Assembly: GCF_031143425.1 (NCBI RefSeq)
Contig: NC_090438.1
Span: 771,043,138 to 771,107,137 of the forward strand
Length of the DNA: 64,000 nucleotides
Source: Pleurodeles waltl
Lineage: Eukaryota > Chordata > Amphibia > Caudata > Salamandridae
Direction of reading: 5' to 3'
Shown piece by piece: positions 51,301 through 62,729 of the stretch. The notes under the pieces are model-generated. The model was not told the DNA's origin. It did not search any database and was given only the letters and a program-made list of their open reading frames with translations. Positions within the stretch are counted from its first letter, which is position 1; each line of letters begins with the position of its first letter. Both the position numbers and the translations under genes were made by a program.

Positions 51301-53153
51301 TTCCCAACTGACTTTCCTGTTCTCTTGGTAGGCTGGGCCATTTTTCCAGACTCCAGCTCTACTTTTTCACCCTGTGCCTTGCATTGTGCTCTTGTTTTCA
51401 CACACACCAGTTCAGGGATACCCAGCATTGCTGCATGGGTTTTTAGCTCTACCTCAGCCCATGCTGAGGACTCCAGGTCATTTCCAAGCAGACAGTCCAC
51501 TGGGATATTTGAGGAGACCACCACCTGCTTCAGGCCATTGACCCCTCCCCATTCTAAAGTAACCATTGCCATGGGATGTACTTTTCTCTGATTGTCAGCG
51601 TTGGTGACTGTGTAAGTTTTTCCAGTCAGGTATTGGCCAGGGGAAACCAGTTTCTCTGTCACCATGGTGACACTGGCACCTGTATCCCTCAGGCCCTCTA
51701 TTCTAGTCCCATTAATTAAGAGTTGCTGTCTGTATTTTTGCATGTTAGGCGGCCAGACAGCTAGTGTGGCTAAATCCACCCCACCCTCAGAAACTAGAGT
51801 AGCTTCAGTGTGGACCCTGATTTGCTCTGGGCACACTGTTGATCCCACTTGGAGACTAGCCATACCAGTGTTACCTGGATGGGAGTTTGGAGTGGAACCT
51901 TTCTTGGGACAGGCCTTGTCTCCAGTTTGGTGTCCATGCTGTTTACAGCTATGACACCAGGCCTTTTTGGGATCAAAGTTTTTACCCTTGTACCCATTGT
52001 TTTGTGAAGAGGCTCTGGGCCCACCCTCCTGTGCAGGTTTTTGGGGGCCTGTAGAAGACTCTTTACTATTTTTAGTTTTGGTTGTCTCATCACCCTTCTG
52101 CTGGGGAGTCTTCGTGACCCCTTTCTTTTGGTCACCCCCTGTTGAAGTCTTGGACACCCTTGTCTTGACCCAATGGTCCGCCTTCTTTCCCAATTCTTGG
52201 GGAGAAATTGGTCCTAGGTCTACCAGATGCTGATGCAGTTTATCATTGAAACAATTACTTAACAGGTGTTCTTTCACAAATAAATTGTACAGCCCATCAT
52301 AATTACTTACACCACTGCCTTGAATCCAACCATCTAGTGTTTTCACTGAGTAGTCAACAAAGTCAACCCAGGTCTGGCTCGAGGATTTTTGAGCCCCCCT
52401 GAACCTAATCCTGTACTCCTCAGTGGAGAATCCAAAGCCCTCAATCAGGGTACCCTTCATGAGGTCATAAGATTCTGCATCTTGTCCAGAGAGTGTGAGG
52501 AGTCTATCCCTACACTTTCCTGTGAACATTTCCCAAAGGAGAGCACCCCAGTGAGATCTGTTCACTTTTCTGGTTACACAAGCCCTCTCAAAAGCTGTGA
52601 ACCATTTGGTGATGTCATCACCATCTTCATATTTAGTTACAATCCCTTTGGGGATTTTCAACATGTCAGGAGAATCTCTGACCCTATTTATGTTGCTGCC
52701 ACCATTGATGGGTCCTAGGCCCATCTCTTGTCTTTCCCTCTCTATGGCTAGGATCTGTCTTTCCAAAGCCAATCTTTTGGCCATCCTGGCTAACTGGATG
52801 TCCTCTTCACTGGAGTTATCCTCAGTGATTTCAGAGTTGTTGGTCCCTCCTGTGAGGGAACCAGCATCTCTGACTATTATTTGTGGAGTCAGGGCTTGAG
52901 AAGCCCTGCTCTCCCTAAGTAGGACTGGAGGGGGGGAATTTCCCTCCAAGTCACTATCTTCATCCTCTGAGTTGCCATCCTCAGAGGGGTTGGCCTTTTC
53001 AAACTCTGCCAAAAGCTCCTGGAGCTGTACTTTGGTAGGTTTGGGGCCCATTGCTATTTTCTTTAGTTTACAGAGTGACCTTAGCTCTCTCATCTGTAGA
53101 TGGAGGTAAGGTGTGGTGTCGAGTTCCACCACATTCACATCTGTGCTAGACAT
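48375..53153 (-). pseudogene. gag-pol: Gmr1-like Gag-Pol, copy 2, with one premature stop
   Basis: The domain content is the same as copy 1. The first 1187 codons (53153-49590) encode Gag with SCAN-like capsid and CCHC knuckle, protease DTGAS and integrase with DD35E; a TAG at 49590-49592 replaces the GAG codon found in copy 1 (after ELGVI). Downstream the same frame is open to 48375 with RT (FCVDYRGLNS, YLDD) and RNase H (TDASEHG, TDHRPL, ADGLSR). Only a handful of amino-acid changes separate the copies (for example A for T at residue 83, N for S near 760, Y for H near 967). The Gag-protease-integrase part could still be made; RT would need readthrough or help from another copy. Confidence 0.93.
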
Positions 53154-53403
53154 TATGCTTCTAAAAGTTGGAATACTTTTTAAGAAACTAAAACTGGTTC
53201 TAGAATCTAATTCAAACTTTTACAAACTTTTAAACTCTAAAAGAAATGCTAAACAGGATCTAACACAAGGCCCTAGCAGGTCTTTTAAGAATTTAGAAAA
53301 CTTTTCAAATTGCAAAAATCAATTTCTAATGACAATTTTGGAATTTGTCGTGTGATCAGGTATTGGCTGAGTAGTCCAGCAAATGCAAAGTCTTGTACCC
53401 CAC

Positions 53404-53416
53404 CGCTGATCCACCA
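53404..53416 (-). other. Primer-binding-site candidate, copy 2
   Basis: Complement of the copy 1 site (tggtggatcagcgg on the element strand), one base inside the 5' LTR. The untranslated leader up to the start codon at 53153 is about 265 bp and has no feature I can name. Confidence 0.55.
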
Positions 53417-53417
53417 A

Positions 53418-56104
53418 TGTAGGAAGTTGGCTCTGTATGTGCTATTTCAAAGTAAGGAATAGCATGCACAGAGTCCAAGGGTTCCCCTTAGAGGTAAAAT
53501 AGTGGTAAAAATAGATAATACTAATGCTCTATTTTGTGGTAGTGTGGTCGAGCAGTAGGCTTATCCAAGGAGTAGTGTTAAGCATTTGTTGTACATACAC
53601 ATAGACAATAAATGAGGTACACACACTCAGAGACAAATCCAGCCAATAGGTTTTTATATAGAAAAATATCTTTTCTTAGTTTATTTTAAGAACCACAGGT
53701 TCAAATTCTACATGTAATAGCTCATTCGAAAGGTATTGCAGGTAAGTACTTTAGGAACTTCAAATCATCAAAATTGCATGTATACTTTTCAAGTTATTCA
53801 CAAATAGCTGTTTTAAAAGTGGACACTTAGTGCAATTTTCACAGTTCCTAGGGGAGGTAAGTATTTGTTAGTTTTACCAGGTAAGTAAGACACTTACAGG
53901 GTTCAGTTCTTGGTCCAAGGTAGCCCACCGTTGGGGGTTCAGAGCAACCCCAAAGTCACCACACCAGCAGTTCAGGGCCGGTCAGGTGCAGAGTTCAAAG
54001 TGGTGCCCAAAACACATAGGCTAGAATGGAGAGAAGGGGGTGCCCCGGTTCCGGTCTACTTGCAGGTAAGTACCCGCGTCTTCGGAGGGCAGACCAGGGG
54101 GGTTTTGTAGGGCACCGGGGGGGACACAAGCCCACACAGAAATTTCACCCTCAGCAGCGCGGGGGCGGCCGGGTGCAGTGTAGGAACAAGCGTCGGGTTT
54201 GTAATGGAAGTCAATGGGAGATCTAGGGATCTCTTCAGCGCTGCAGGCAGGCAAGGGGGGGGTTCCTCGGGGAAACCTCCACTTGGGCAAGGGAGAGGGA
54301 CTCCTGGGGGTCACTCCTCCAGTGAAAGTCCGGTCCTTCAGGTCCTGGGGGCTGCGGGTGCAGGGTCTCTCCCAGGTGTCGGGACTTTGGTTTCAAAGAG
54401 TCGCGGTCAGGGGAAGCCTCGGGATTCCCTCTGCAGGCGGCGCTGTGGGGGCTCAGGGGGGACAGGTTTTTGTACTCACAGTCTTAGAGTAGTCCTGGGG
54501 TCCCTCCTGAGGTGTTGGATCGCCACCAGCCGAGTCGGGGTCGCCGGGTGCAGTGTTGCAAGTCTCACGCCTTTTGCGGGGAGCTTGCAGGGTTCTTTAA
54601 AGCTGCTGGAAACAAAGTTGCAGCTTTTCTTGGAGCAGGTCCGCTGTCCTCGGGAGTTTCTTGTCTTTTCGAAGCAGGGGCAGTCCTCAGAGGATGTCGA
54701 GGTCGCTGGTCCCTTTGGAAGGCGTCGCTGGAGCAGGATCTTTGGAAGGCAGGAGACAGGCCGGTGAGTTTCTGGAGCCAAGGCAGTAGTCGTCTTCTGG
54801 TCTTCCTCTGCAGGGGTTTTCAGCTAGGCAGTCCTTCTTCTTGTAGTTGCAGGAATCTAATTTTCTAGGGTTCAGGGTAGCCCTTAAATACTAAATTTAA
54901 GGGCGTGTTTAGGTCTGGGGGGTTAGTAGCCAATGGCTACTAGCCCTGAGGGTGGGTACACCCTCTTTGTGCCTCCTCCCAAGGGGAGGGGGTCACAATC
55001 CTAACCCTATTGGGGGAATCCTCCATCTGCAAGATGGAGGATTTCTAAAAGTCAGAGTCACCTCAGCTCAGGACACCTTAGGGGCTGTCCTGACTGGCCA
55101 GTGACTCCTCCTTGTTGCTTTCTTTGTTCCCTCCAGCCTTGCCGCCAAAAGTGGGGGCCGTGGCCGGAGGGGGCGGGCAACTCCACTAAGCTGGAGTGCC
55201 CTGCTGGGCTGTGACAAAGGGGTGAGCCTTTGAGGCTCACCGCCAGGTGTCACAGCTCCTGCCTGGGGGAGGTGTTAGCATCTCCACCCAGTGCAGGCTT
55301 TGTTACTGGCCTCAGAGTGACAAAGGCACTCTCCCCATGGGGCCAGCAACATGTCTCTGGTGTGGCAGGCTGCTGGAACTAGTCAGCCTACACAGACAGT
55401 CGGTTAAGTTTCAGGGGGCACCTCTAAGGTGCCCTCTGTGGTGTATTTTACAATAAAATGTACACTGGCATCAGTGTGCATTTATTGTGCTGAGAAGTTT
55501 GATACCAAACTTCCCAGTTTTCAGTGTAGCCATTATGGTGCTGTGGAGTTCGTGTTTGACAGACTCCCAGACCATATACTCTTATGGCTACCCTGCACTT
55601 ACAATGTCTAAGGTTTTGTTTAGACGCTGTAGGGGTACCATGCTCATGCACTGGTACCCTCACCTATGGTATAGTGCACCCTGCCTTAGGGCTGTAAGGC
55701 CTGCTAGAGGGGTGTCTTACCTATACTGCATAGGCAGTGAGAGGCTGGCATGGCACCCTGAGGGGAGTGCCATGTCGACTTACTCGTTTTGTCCTCACTA
55801 GCACACACAAGCTGGCAAGCAGTGTGTCTGTGCTGAGTGAGAGGTCTCCAGGGTGGCATAAGACATGCTGCATCCCTTAGAGACCTTCCTTGGCATCAGG
55901 GCCCTTGGTACTAGAAGTACCAGTTACAAGGGACTTATCTGGATGCCAGGGTCTGCCAATTGTGGATACAAAAGTACAGGTTAGGGAAAGAACACTGGTG
56001 CTGGGGCCTGGTTAGCAGGCCTCAGCACACTTTCAATTGTAAACATAGCATCAGCAAAGGCAAAAAGTCAGGGGGCAACCATGCCAAGGAGGCATTTCCT
56101 TACA
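53418..56104 (-). repeat. 5' LTR of Gmr1-like copy 2
   Basis: 2,687 bp, nearly identical to 45658-48344. A TATA-like ttttatatag is at 53652-53661 on the plus strand. Long open frames antisense to the element (for example 54204-54767) recur in all young LTRs but look like GC-rich by-products. Confidence 0.95.
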
Positions 56105-56109
56105 GTGCC

Positions 56110-56501
56110 GATGATCGGTCACCTATTTTTCGGGTTAAGCCATGGCCTGTTGGCGGTGGCGTCCCCTGGGCTTTTGTTGTCTTCTCGTGAGTTTTATGTT
56201 TCGACGTTTTACTCACGGTTTTCGGCGTTTCTTCGGGATCGAGCTCGTCTGAGTCCGATTCATGTATGGAGAAGGTTTCTTCTTCCTCCTCGAAACGCCC
56301 TTGTCCTGTCGGCGCCGACGCCATCTGCAGTCTTATTGCTCTTCGGTCTCTTAATGTCTTCCTCGACCGAAACGCTCAACAGGCTTCACAGGTATCCTCC
56401 TTGTGCTCTGGAGACAGACATAAGTTACAGACCAGATACTGATCTGTATATGGATACTTGTTATGACATTTTGGGCAGAAGCGGAATGGGGTCCGTTCCA
56501 T
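56110..56501 (-). pseudogene. gag: D6 gag, N-terminal part
   Basis: Starts MERTPFRFCPKC at 56501 and keeps the early cysteines, but a CGA-to-TGA change right after CEAC (about 56370) stops it. The frame continues with MASAPTGQGRFEEEEETFSIHESDS-type sequence to the Gmr1-like insertion at 56109. It joins functionally with 44046-45652. Confidence 0.87.
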
Positions 56502-56719
56502 CAGCCTTGAAGAGACACGTGGCCGGGCCGACCAGGCCCAGACGGGGGGAATCGAAAAAACCCCAAAGGGCCACCAGAGCTCTTCAAAAGTCGGTGTTGA
56601 TCTGTTATAACTAACCCGATACCGAACGCAAACAATACCGACGATTTTTCCGAGATTCTAACTAACTTTCCGACCCGAAACACGGAGCGAAAAGGAACAC
56701 GTCCGAACCCGATGGCGGA

Positions 56720-56901
56720 AAAAAAACAATCTAAGATGGAGTCGACGCCCATGCGCAATGGAGCTGAAATGGGAGGAGTCCCTCGATCTCGTGACTCGAA
56801 AAGACTTCTGCGAAGAAAAACAACTTGTAACACTCCGAGCTCAACACCAGATGGCGGGATGTGCACAGCATGTGTATCTGCAGCTACACATGCCATTGAA
56901 C
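56720..56901 (-). repeat. D6 right inverted terminal repeat
   Basis: Inverse complement of 40585-40791, with the shared agatggcgggatgtgcac variant. The tip is catgccattgaac (T where others have C). The leader 56502-56719 is non-coding, with a palindrome variant near 56522. Confidence 0.86.
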
Positions 56902-56954
56902 ATTACATTTTCCGTTCGATGGCATGTGTAGCTGCAAATACACATGCTGTGCAT
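56902..56954 (-). repeat. D7 ICR, right half
   Basis: Resumes attacattttccgttcgatggcatgtg..., the second half of the D7 ICR, directly after the right tip of D6. Joined to 40535-40584 it matches the uninterrupted ICRs of the other copies apart from two or three bases at the junction. Confidence 0.85.
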
Positions 56955-56990
56955 AGACTAATAAGCAGTCATCTCCCCAAAAGCGGTGGC

Positions 56991-58110
56991 TTAGCCTGTA
57001 GGAGTTGAAGTTGTCTGAAATAATGATCTTAATACAGCTTGTCCTACTGTGGCTTGTTGTGTTAGCACATCTACACAGTAATGCTTTGTAAATGTATGAG
57101 GCGTAGACCAGGTGGCTGCCTTACAAATTTCTGTCATAGGTATATTTCCCCAAAAAGCCATTGTGGCGCCTTTTTTCCTAGTGGAATGTGCTCTTGGTGC
57201 AATAGGTAAATCTCTTTTTGCTTTAATATAGCAAGTTTGAATACATTTAACTATCCATCTGGCAATGCCTTGTTTGGATATCGGATTACCTGCATGATTT
57301 TTTTGTAAGGCTACGAACAATTGTTTTGTTTTACGAAATTGTTTTGTTCTGTCAATGTAATACATTAGTGCTCTTTTTATGTCTAATGTATGTAAGGCTC
57401 TTTCGGCTACTGAGTCTGGCTGTGGAAAGAAGACTGGGAGTTCCACTGTTTGGTTTAGGTGGAATGGTGATATAACCTTTGGTAGGAATTTGGGATTTGT
57501 ACGGAGAACCTCCTTATGTTTATGTATTTGTATAAAGGGGTCTTATATAGTAAATGCTTATATCTCACTTACTCTTCTAAGTGATGTGATAGCTATTAGA
57601 AAGGCTACTTTCCAAGTTAGGTATTGCATTTCACAAGAGTGCATGGGTTCAAATGGTGGTCCCATGAGTCGTGTTAATACAATATTAAGGTTCCACAAAG
57701 GTACTGGTGGTGTTCTTGGGGGTATGATTCTTTTTAATCCCTCCATAAATGCTTTAAAGACTGGGATTCTAAAGAGCAATGTTGAATGTGTAATCTGCAG
57801 ATAGGCAGATATTGCTGTGAGATGTATTTTAATTGAAGAGAATGCTAGCTTAGACTTTTGTAAGTGTAATAAGTAGCTTACAATGTCCTTTGCGGAAGCA
57901 TGTAGTGGTTGAATTTGATTACTGTGGCAGTAATGAACAAATCTTTTCCATTTGTTTGCATAACAATGTCTTGTAGTAGGTTTTCTAGCTTGTTTAATGA
58001 CCTCCATACATTCTTGTGTAAAGTCTAAGTGCCCAAATTCTAAGACTTCAGGAGCCAGATTGCTAGATTGAGCGATGCTGGATTCGGGTGTCTGATCTGT
58101 TGTTCGTGTT
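56991..58110 (-). pseudogene. D7 tyrosine recombinase, broken
   Basis: The upstream part (from 58457) covers the core-binding region and ends SLRRVSEI with a CAA-to-TAA stop at 57558. The downstream part 57446-56991 has HSTR and FTKHY and ends next to the ICR. The catalytic residues themselves are retained. Confidence 0.86.
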
Positions 58111-60017
58111 GAGTTAATAGATTTGGCCTGTTTGGTAATTTGATGTGAGGTACTACAGATGGGTCCAGCAGTGTTGTGTACCACGGTTGGCGAACCCAGG
58201 TTGGTGCTATGAGAATTAGTTTGAGTTTGTTTTGACTTAGTTTGTTTACCAGATAAGGAATGAGTGGGAGAGGGGGAAAAGCGTAAGCAAATATCCCTAA
58301 CCAACTGATCCATAACGCATTGCCCTTGGATTAAGGGTGTGGGTACCTGGACGCGAAGTTTTGGCATTTCGCGTTTTCTTTTGTTGCGAATAGGTCTATT
58401 TTTGGTGTTCCCCAGCGTAGGAAGTAATCCTGTAGGATCTAGGGATGAATTTCCCATTTGTGTGTTTGCTGGTGATCTCTACTGAGATTGTCGGCCAACG
58501 GGTTCTGAATGCCTGGGATGTATTGTGCTATTAGGCGAATGTGATTGTGAATTGCCCAATGCCAAATGTTTTGGGCTAAGAGACACAGTTGTGACGAGGG
58601 GGTCCCTCCTTGTTTGATGAGATAATACATTGTTGTCATGTTGTCGGTTTTGACAAGAATGTGTTTGTGGGCTATTAGTGGTTGAAATGCTTTTAATGCT
58701 AGAAACACTGCCAACATTTCTAAATTATTTATGTGGAGTTGTTTTTGTTGATTGTCCCATTGTCCCTGTATGCTGTGCTTGTTGAGGTGTGCTCCCCACC
58801 CCATCATGGAAGCATCTGTTGTGATGACATCTTGAGGCACTGGGTCCTGGAATGGCCGCCCTTTGTTTAAATTTATAGGGTTCCACCATTGAAGCGAGAA
58901 GTGTGTCTGGCGGTCTATCAACACTAGATCTTGGAGTTGACCCTGTGCCTGTGTCCATTGTTTTGTTAGGCACTGTTGTAAAGGCTGCATGTGTAATCTT
59001 GCGTTTGGGACAATGGCTATGCATGAAGACATCATGCCTAGAAGTTTAATTACAAACCTTACTTGGTAGAGTTGGTTTGGCTGTATGTTTGATGTTATAT
59101 TTTGGAACGCTTGTACTCTTTGTGGACTTGGAGTAGCAATCGCTTTTTGTGTGTTGAGTGTTGCTCCCAAGTATTGTTGTATTTGGGATGGCTGCAGATG
59201 TGATTTCTGGTAATTTATAGAAAATCCTAGTTTGTGGAGAGTTTCCATAACGTATTGCGTGTGAAGAAGACACTGTTGTTGAGTGCTGGTTTTTATTAGC
59301 CAGTCGTCTAAGTATGGGAATACGTGCATGTGCTGTCTCCTTATGTGAGCGGCTACTACTGCAAGGCATTTTGTGAATACCCTTGGGGCTGTTGTTATCC
59401 CGAACGGTAACACTTTGTATTGATAGCGTATGCCGTGTATTACAAACCTTAAGTATTTTCTGTGGGAAGGATGTATGGGTGTGTGAAAGTAGGCATCCTT
59501 GAGATCTAACGTTGACATGTAGTCCTCTTTTTTTAGTAAGGGAACCACGTCTTGAAGTGTTACCATGTGAAAGTGATCGGACTTGATGAAGGGATTCAGT
59601 GTTCTGAGGTCTAATATAGGTCTTAACGTTTTGTCCTTTTTTGGAATTAGTAAATATAGTGAGTAGACACCTGTTCCTTTCTGATGTTTGGGTACTAACT
59701 CTATTGCTTGTTTTTGTAATAATGCTTGGACCTCTAGTTGTAATAGTTCTAAGTGTTGTTTGGACATTGTGTGTCCTTGGGGGCACATCTGGCGGAAAAT
59801 TTATGAATTATATGCAATAACCATGTTGGATAATGGCTAGGACCCATGTGTCCGTAGTTATGTGTGTCCAGTTTTGGTAGTATGTGGTAAGTCTCCCCCC
59901 CACTGGTGTTAAGTGTTGGGGTTTTGTGACATTGAAGTCACTGTTTGGGTTGACTTGTCTTAGGTGTTTGAAATTTTCCCCTTCCTCATGGGAACTGTCC
60001 ACCTCTGTATGAGCCAC
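58060..60017 (-). pseudogene. pol: D7 pol, broken
   Basis: The start (60017-59808, LTPVGGRLTTYYQNW) ends at a GAA-to-TAA stop after GYCI. The main piece 59788-58439 (449 codons) holds RT with TLDLKDAYFH, YLDDWLIK and RNase H with TTDASMMGWGAHL, KTDNMTTMYYLIKQ and LADNLSRD, and stops after KWEIHP. The methyltransferase-like domain is only in fragments at 58440-58060. Confidence 0.86.
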
Positions 60018-61867
60018 GAAACCCTCTCTGGTATTGTCCCCGATAGGTAGGTCTAGTTTGCGAGGTGGAATGCTCTGGTGTTTGCATTCGAAACCCCCCT
60101 CTAAATTGTGGCTTTCTAAATGTGCCTCTGTTCTGTGGGGAGTAGAGCGCGCCCATGGCTTTGGCCGTGTCCTTTAATTTTTCAATTGCTGTGTCCACTT
60201 CCGGCCCAAACAATTGTTCCTGCTTAAAAGGCATGTTTAACACAGCTTGTTGAATTTCTGGTTTGAAGCCCGAGCTTCGTAACCATGCATGCCTGCGAAT
60301 GTTTACCGCAGTGTTGACTGTTCGTGCCGCCGTGTCTGCAGAGTCTAACGCGGACCTTATTTGGTTGTTGGATATTGCTTGTCCTTCTTCCACAACCTGT
60401 TGGGCACGCTTTTGGTGTTCTTTGGGCAAGTGCTATATAATGTGTTGCATCTCGTCCCAGTGTGCCCTGTCGTAGCGAGCCAGCAGGGCTTGTGAGTTTG
60501 CGATCCGCCATTGATTGGCTGCCTGTGCTGTCACACGTTTGCCCGCTGCATCAAACGTCCTACTCTCTTTGTCAGGCGGTGGTGCGTCTCCTGACGATTG
60601 AGAGTTTGCCCTCTTTCTTGCTGCTCCTACAACCACCGAGTCTGGTGTAAGTCGCTGTGTTATAAACACAGGGTCCGTTGGGGGAGGTTTGTATTTTTTC
60701 CTCCACCCTAGGCGTGATAGCCCTTCCTTTAACTGGGTCTTGGAAGACCTGTTTTGCGTGCTTGAGCATGCCCGGGAGCATTGCCAGACTCTGGTATGAA
60801 GTGTGGGTGGATGCCAAGGTGTTGAATAGGAAATCATCCTCTATTGGCTCTGAATGCATTGCTACATTGTGGAATGTAGCTGCCCTTGATAGTACCTGCG
60901 TATATGCAGTACTGTCCCCTGGAGGTGACGGCCTTGTTGGGTAACAATCTGGGCTGTTGTCTGATACCGGAGCATCATATAAGTCCCATGCATCCGGATC
61001 CTCCTGTGTCATCCCTGTATGAGAAGGTGACTGCATCGGGGACAGCTGTGGTGAGTGTAGTGGAGAAGGTTGTGGCGAAAACCTTGGTGGTGAGGTTTTA
61101 TCTCTTGCCACCGTTGCCTTCGGCTGCATTTCTGACTCATGAAATGCCAGCTTTCTCTTGGTTTTAATTGGAGGAAGAGTTTGTATTTTTCCAGTCTCTT
61201 TCTGGATATGCAACCTCCTCTGGGTATGGCCTGGTTCCACCATACTTATTTCCTGCTCAAATCTGTGTGTATGCATTTGGCTGGAAAGTCCTTGCTCTTC
61301 TGTGTAAGAGCTTCTTTTTGGCTCCGAAGCCGCTTTTTTCGGTACTGATGCTTCTGATAGTCTTTTTCAGTTCCGACGTTACCTTTCTCACCTTGGGTGA
61401 GTCGAACTCTCGGTGCCGAGATCGTTCGGAGCCTGAATCTCGACCGGAGTCGGATGTCTTCAGCAATTCTTTGGCCTTTTTTGGTGCCGATGTTTGGTCA
61501 CCTTCTTTTCGATGGGTTAAAGCCATGGCCTGCTGGCGGTGGCATCCCCTTGGCCTTAACGATCTTTGTGTGAGTCTTGGACGGGGCAGTTTTACTCACT
61601 GTTTTCTGCATTGTCGTGGGTCGCTCACTTTCAGAATCGTCTGTCCCCTGGATGGAAATTCTTTCCTCCTCTTCGACGTCAAGTTGTTCTCTCGGTGTCT
61701 ACGCCATTTGTAGTCTTCTGGCTCTTCGGTCCCGTAGGGTCTTTTTAGATCGAAACGTCCGACAGGCCTCACAAGTATCCTCTCTGTGTTCTGGTGATAG
61801 ACACAGATTACAGACCAAGTGTTGGTCTGTATAAGGATACTTCGAGGCGGAAGGGGGTCCAGTCCAT
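59944..61867 (-). pseudogene. gag: D7 gag, broken
   Basis: Starts at a MDWTPFRL-like ATG (61867), but a deletion has removed the first CxxC and the following residues. Further pieces lie at 61526-61257, 61276-60572, 60837-60433 and 60429-59986, separated by indels and stops. The conserved blocks LAMLPGMLKHAKQVF, GAARKRANSQSSGDAPPPDKESR and RRHAWLRSSGFKPEIQQAVLNMPF are recognisable. Confidence 0.84.
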
Positions 61868-62091
61868 TAGTTTCGTCGATGGATGCAGTCGGGCCGACCA
61901 TGCCCCGCTGAAGAGTGGAAGCCCCGAAGGGCCGCCGGAGCGCTTCTTCTATCAGTGTTGATACGCTAACACTAAACCGGTACCGAGTGCGAACAATACA
62001 GTTGAGTCTTCGATTTTTAGCTAACTTTCCCAATTCGAAATACGGAGCGAAGGGGAACACGTCCGAACCCGATGGCGGAAAGAAAACAATC

Positions 62092-62261
62092 TAAGATGGA
62101 GTCGACGCCCATGCGCAATGGAGCCGAAAGGGAGGAGTCCCTCGGTCTCGTGACTCGAAAAGACTTCTTTGAAGAAAAACAACTTGTAACACTCCGAGCC
62201 CAACACTAGATGGCAGGATAATGCACCGCATGTGTATCTGCAGCTACACATGCCATCGAAC
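62092..62261 (-). repeat. D7 right inverted terminal repeat
   Basis: Inverse complement of 40191-40396, ending catcgaac. The leader between 61868 and 62091 has a palindrome variant (gtcgggccgacc near 61889). Confidence 0.86.
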
Positions 62262-62281
62262 ATATACATATATATTTAATG
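62262..62281. repeat. Short TA-rich tract right of D7
   Basis: The tract atatacatatatatttaatg is the right flank of the DIRS array and resembles the microsatellites at the internal junctions. Confidence 0.7.
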
Positions 62282-62533
62282 TTGCCATCTTAAACCTCCA
62301 AACACCTTTGGCCACGTGTGGCATGGTGCTTGGCGCTTAAAGGTGATTGCCCTGCAGACAACCCGCGACGCGACTGAAGGCGGTGCATGGCGTGAGGTTG
62401 GGTGGTTACAGGGGGTTGGCTGCAGGTCAAGCCCTGTGTGGCCAACCCCCGCCGTGAAGGGCCAAAGGCCCTGTGTGGTAGTGGCTGGATTAACGTATAG
62501 TAATTAAAATTACTTTACATTAGAAAAAAAATT

Positions 62534-62658
62534 GAAATTCACTGAAAAAAAACAAAAGGTTACAGGGACATTATCGTTAGGAAATCGATTATTTTTTTTC
62601 AAACATGGAAATTCACTTTAAAAAAAAAAACAAAGGTTACAGAGACGTTATAGTTAGG
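62534..62658 (+). repeat. Two imperfect ~50-bp direct repeats
   Basis: Units 62534-62581 and 62608-62658 share gaaattcact, an A-tract, caaa, ggttacag, and a ttat-gttagg end, with a 74-bp period. Short tandem duplication or two fragments of one repeat family. Confidence 0.6.
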
Positions 62659-62696
62659 CTCAGATTTTAAACATACAAAACCTTAGAAATGTAGCT

Positions 62697-62729
62697 GTTA
62701 TAGTTAGTTATTTCAAGTTTAACTATAAC
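62697..62729. other. Perfect 10-bp inverted repeat
   Basis: gttatagtta and taactataac are separated by 13 bp. The arms share the gttatagtta core with the nearby 50-bp repeat unit. Confidence 0.55.

Larger units (their letters stand above)
45658..56104 (-). mobile_element. Complete Gmr1-like Ty3/gypsy element, copy 2
   Basis: 10,447 bp, exactly the length of copy 1, in minus orientation, with the 5-bp target duplication gtgcc (45653-45657 and 56105-56109). It is inserted in the gag of D6. The gag-pol frame is interrupted by one stop. The two LTRs differ at one position that I could find (A at 46780, G at 54540 on the plus strand), so the insertion is recent. Confidence 0.96.
40585..56901 (-). 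mobile_element. DIRS-like retrotransposon D6, inserted in the ICR of D7 and carrying a Gmr1-like element
   Basis: The left tip gaaaatgtcacttacccag and the right tip catgccattgaac flank an element that, minus the Gmr1-like insertion and one target duplication, is 5,865 bp. The ends share the variant cacatcccgccatctggtg. Pol (621 codons) and the recombinase frame (961 codons) are both uninterrupted. Gag is cut by the Gmr1-like element and has further defects. Confidence 0.93.
40191..62261 (-). mobile_element. DIRS-like retrotransposon D7, split by D6
   Basis: Outer host of the right part of the window. Its left ITR is at 40191-40396 and its right ITR at 62092-62261. D6 (40585-56901) is inserted in its ICR; removing it leaves 5,754 bp. 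The ends pair by the shared tgcattatcctgccatctag variant. All coding regions are degraded. Confidence 0.92.

Noticed and set aside
15145..56109. The two Gmr1-like elements as one large inverted segmental duplication
   Set aside because: They have different target duplications (atgtg, gtgcc), sit in different genes of different DIRS copies (RT of D3, gag of D6), and the flanks are not duplicated.
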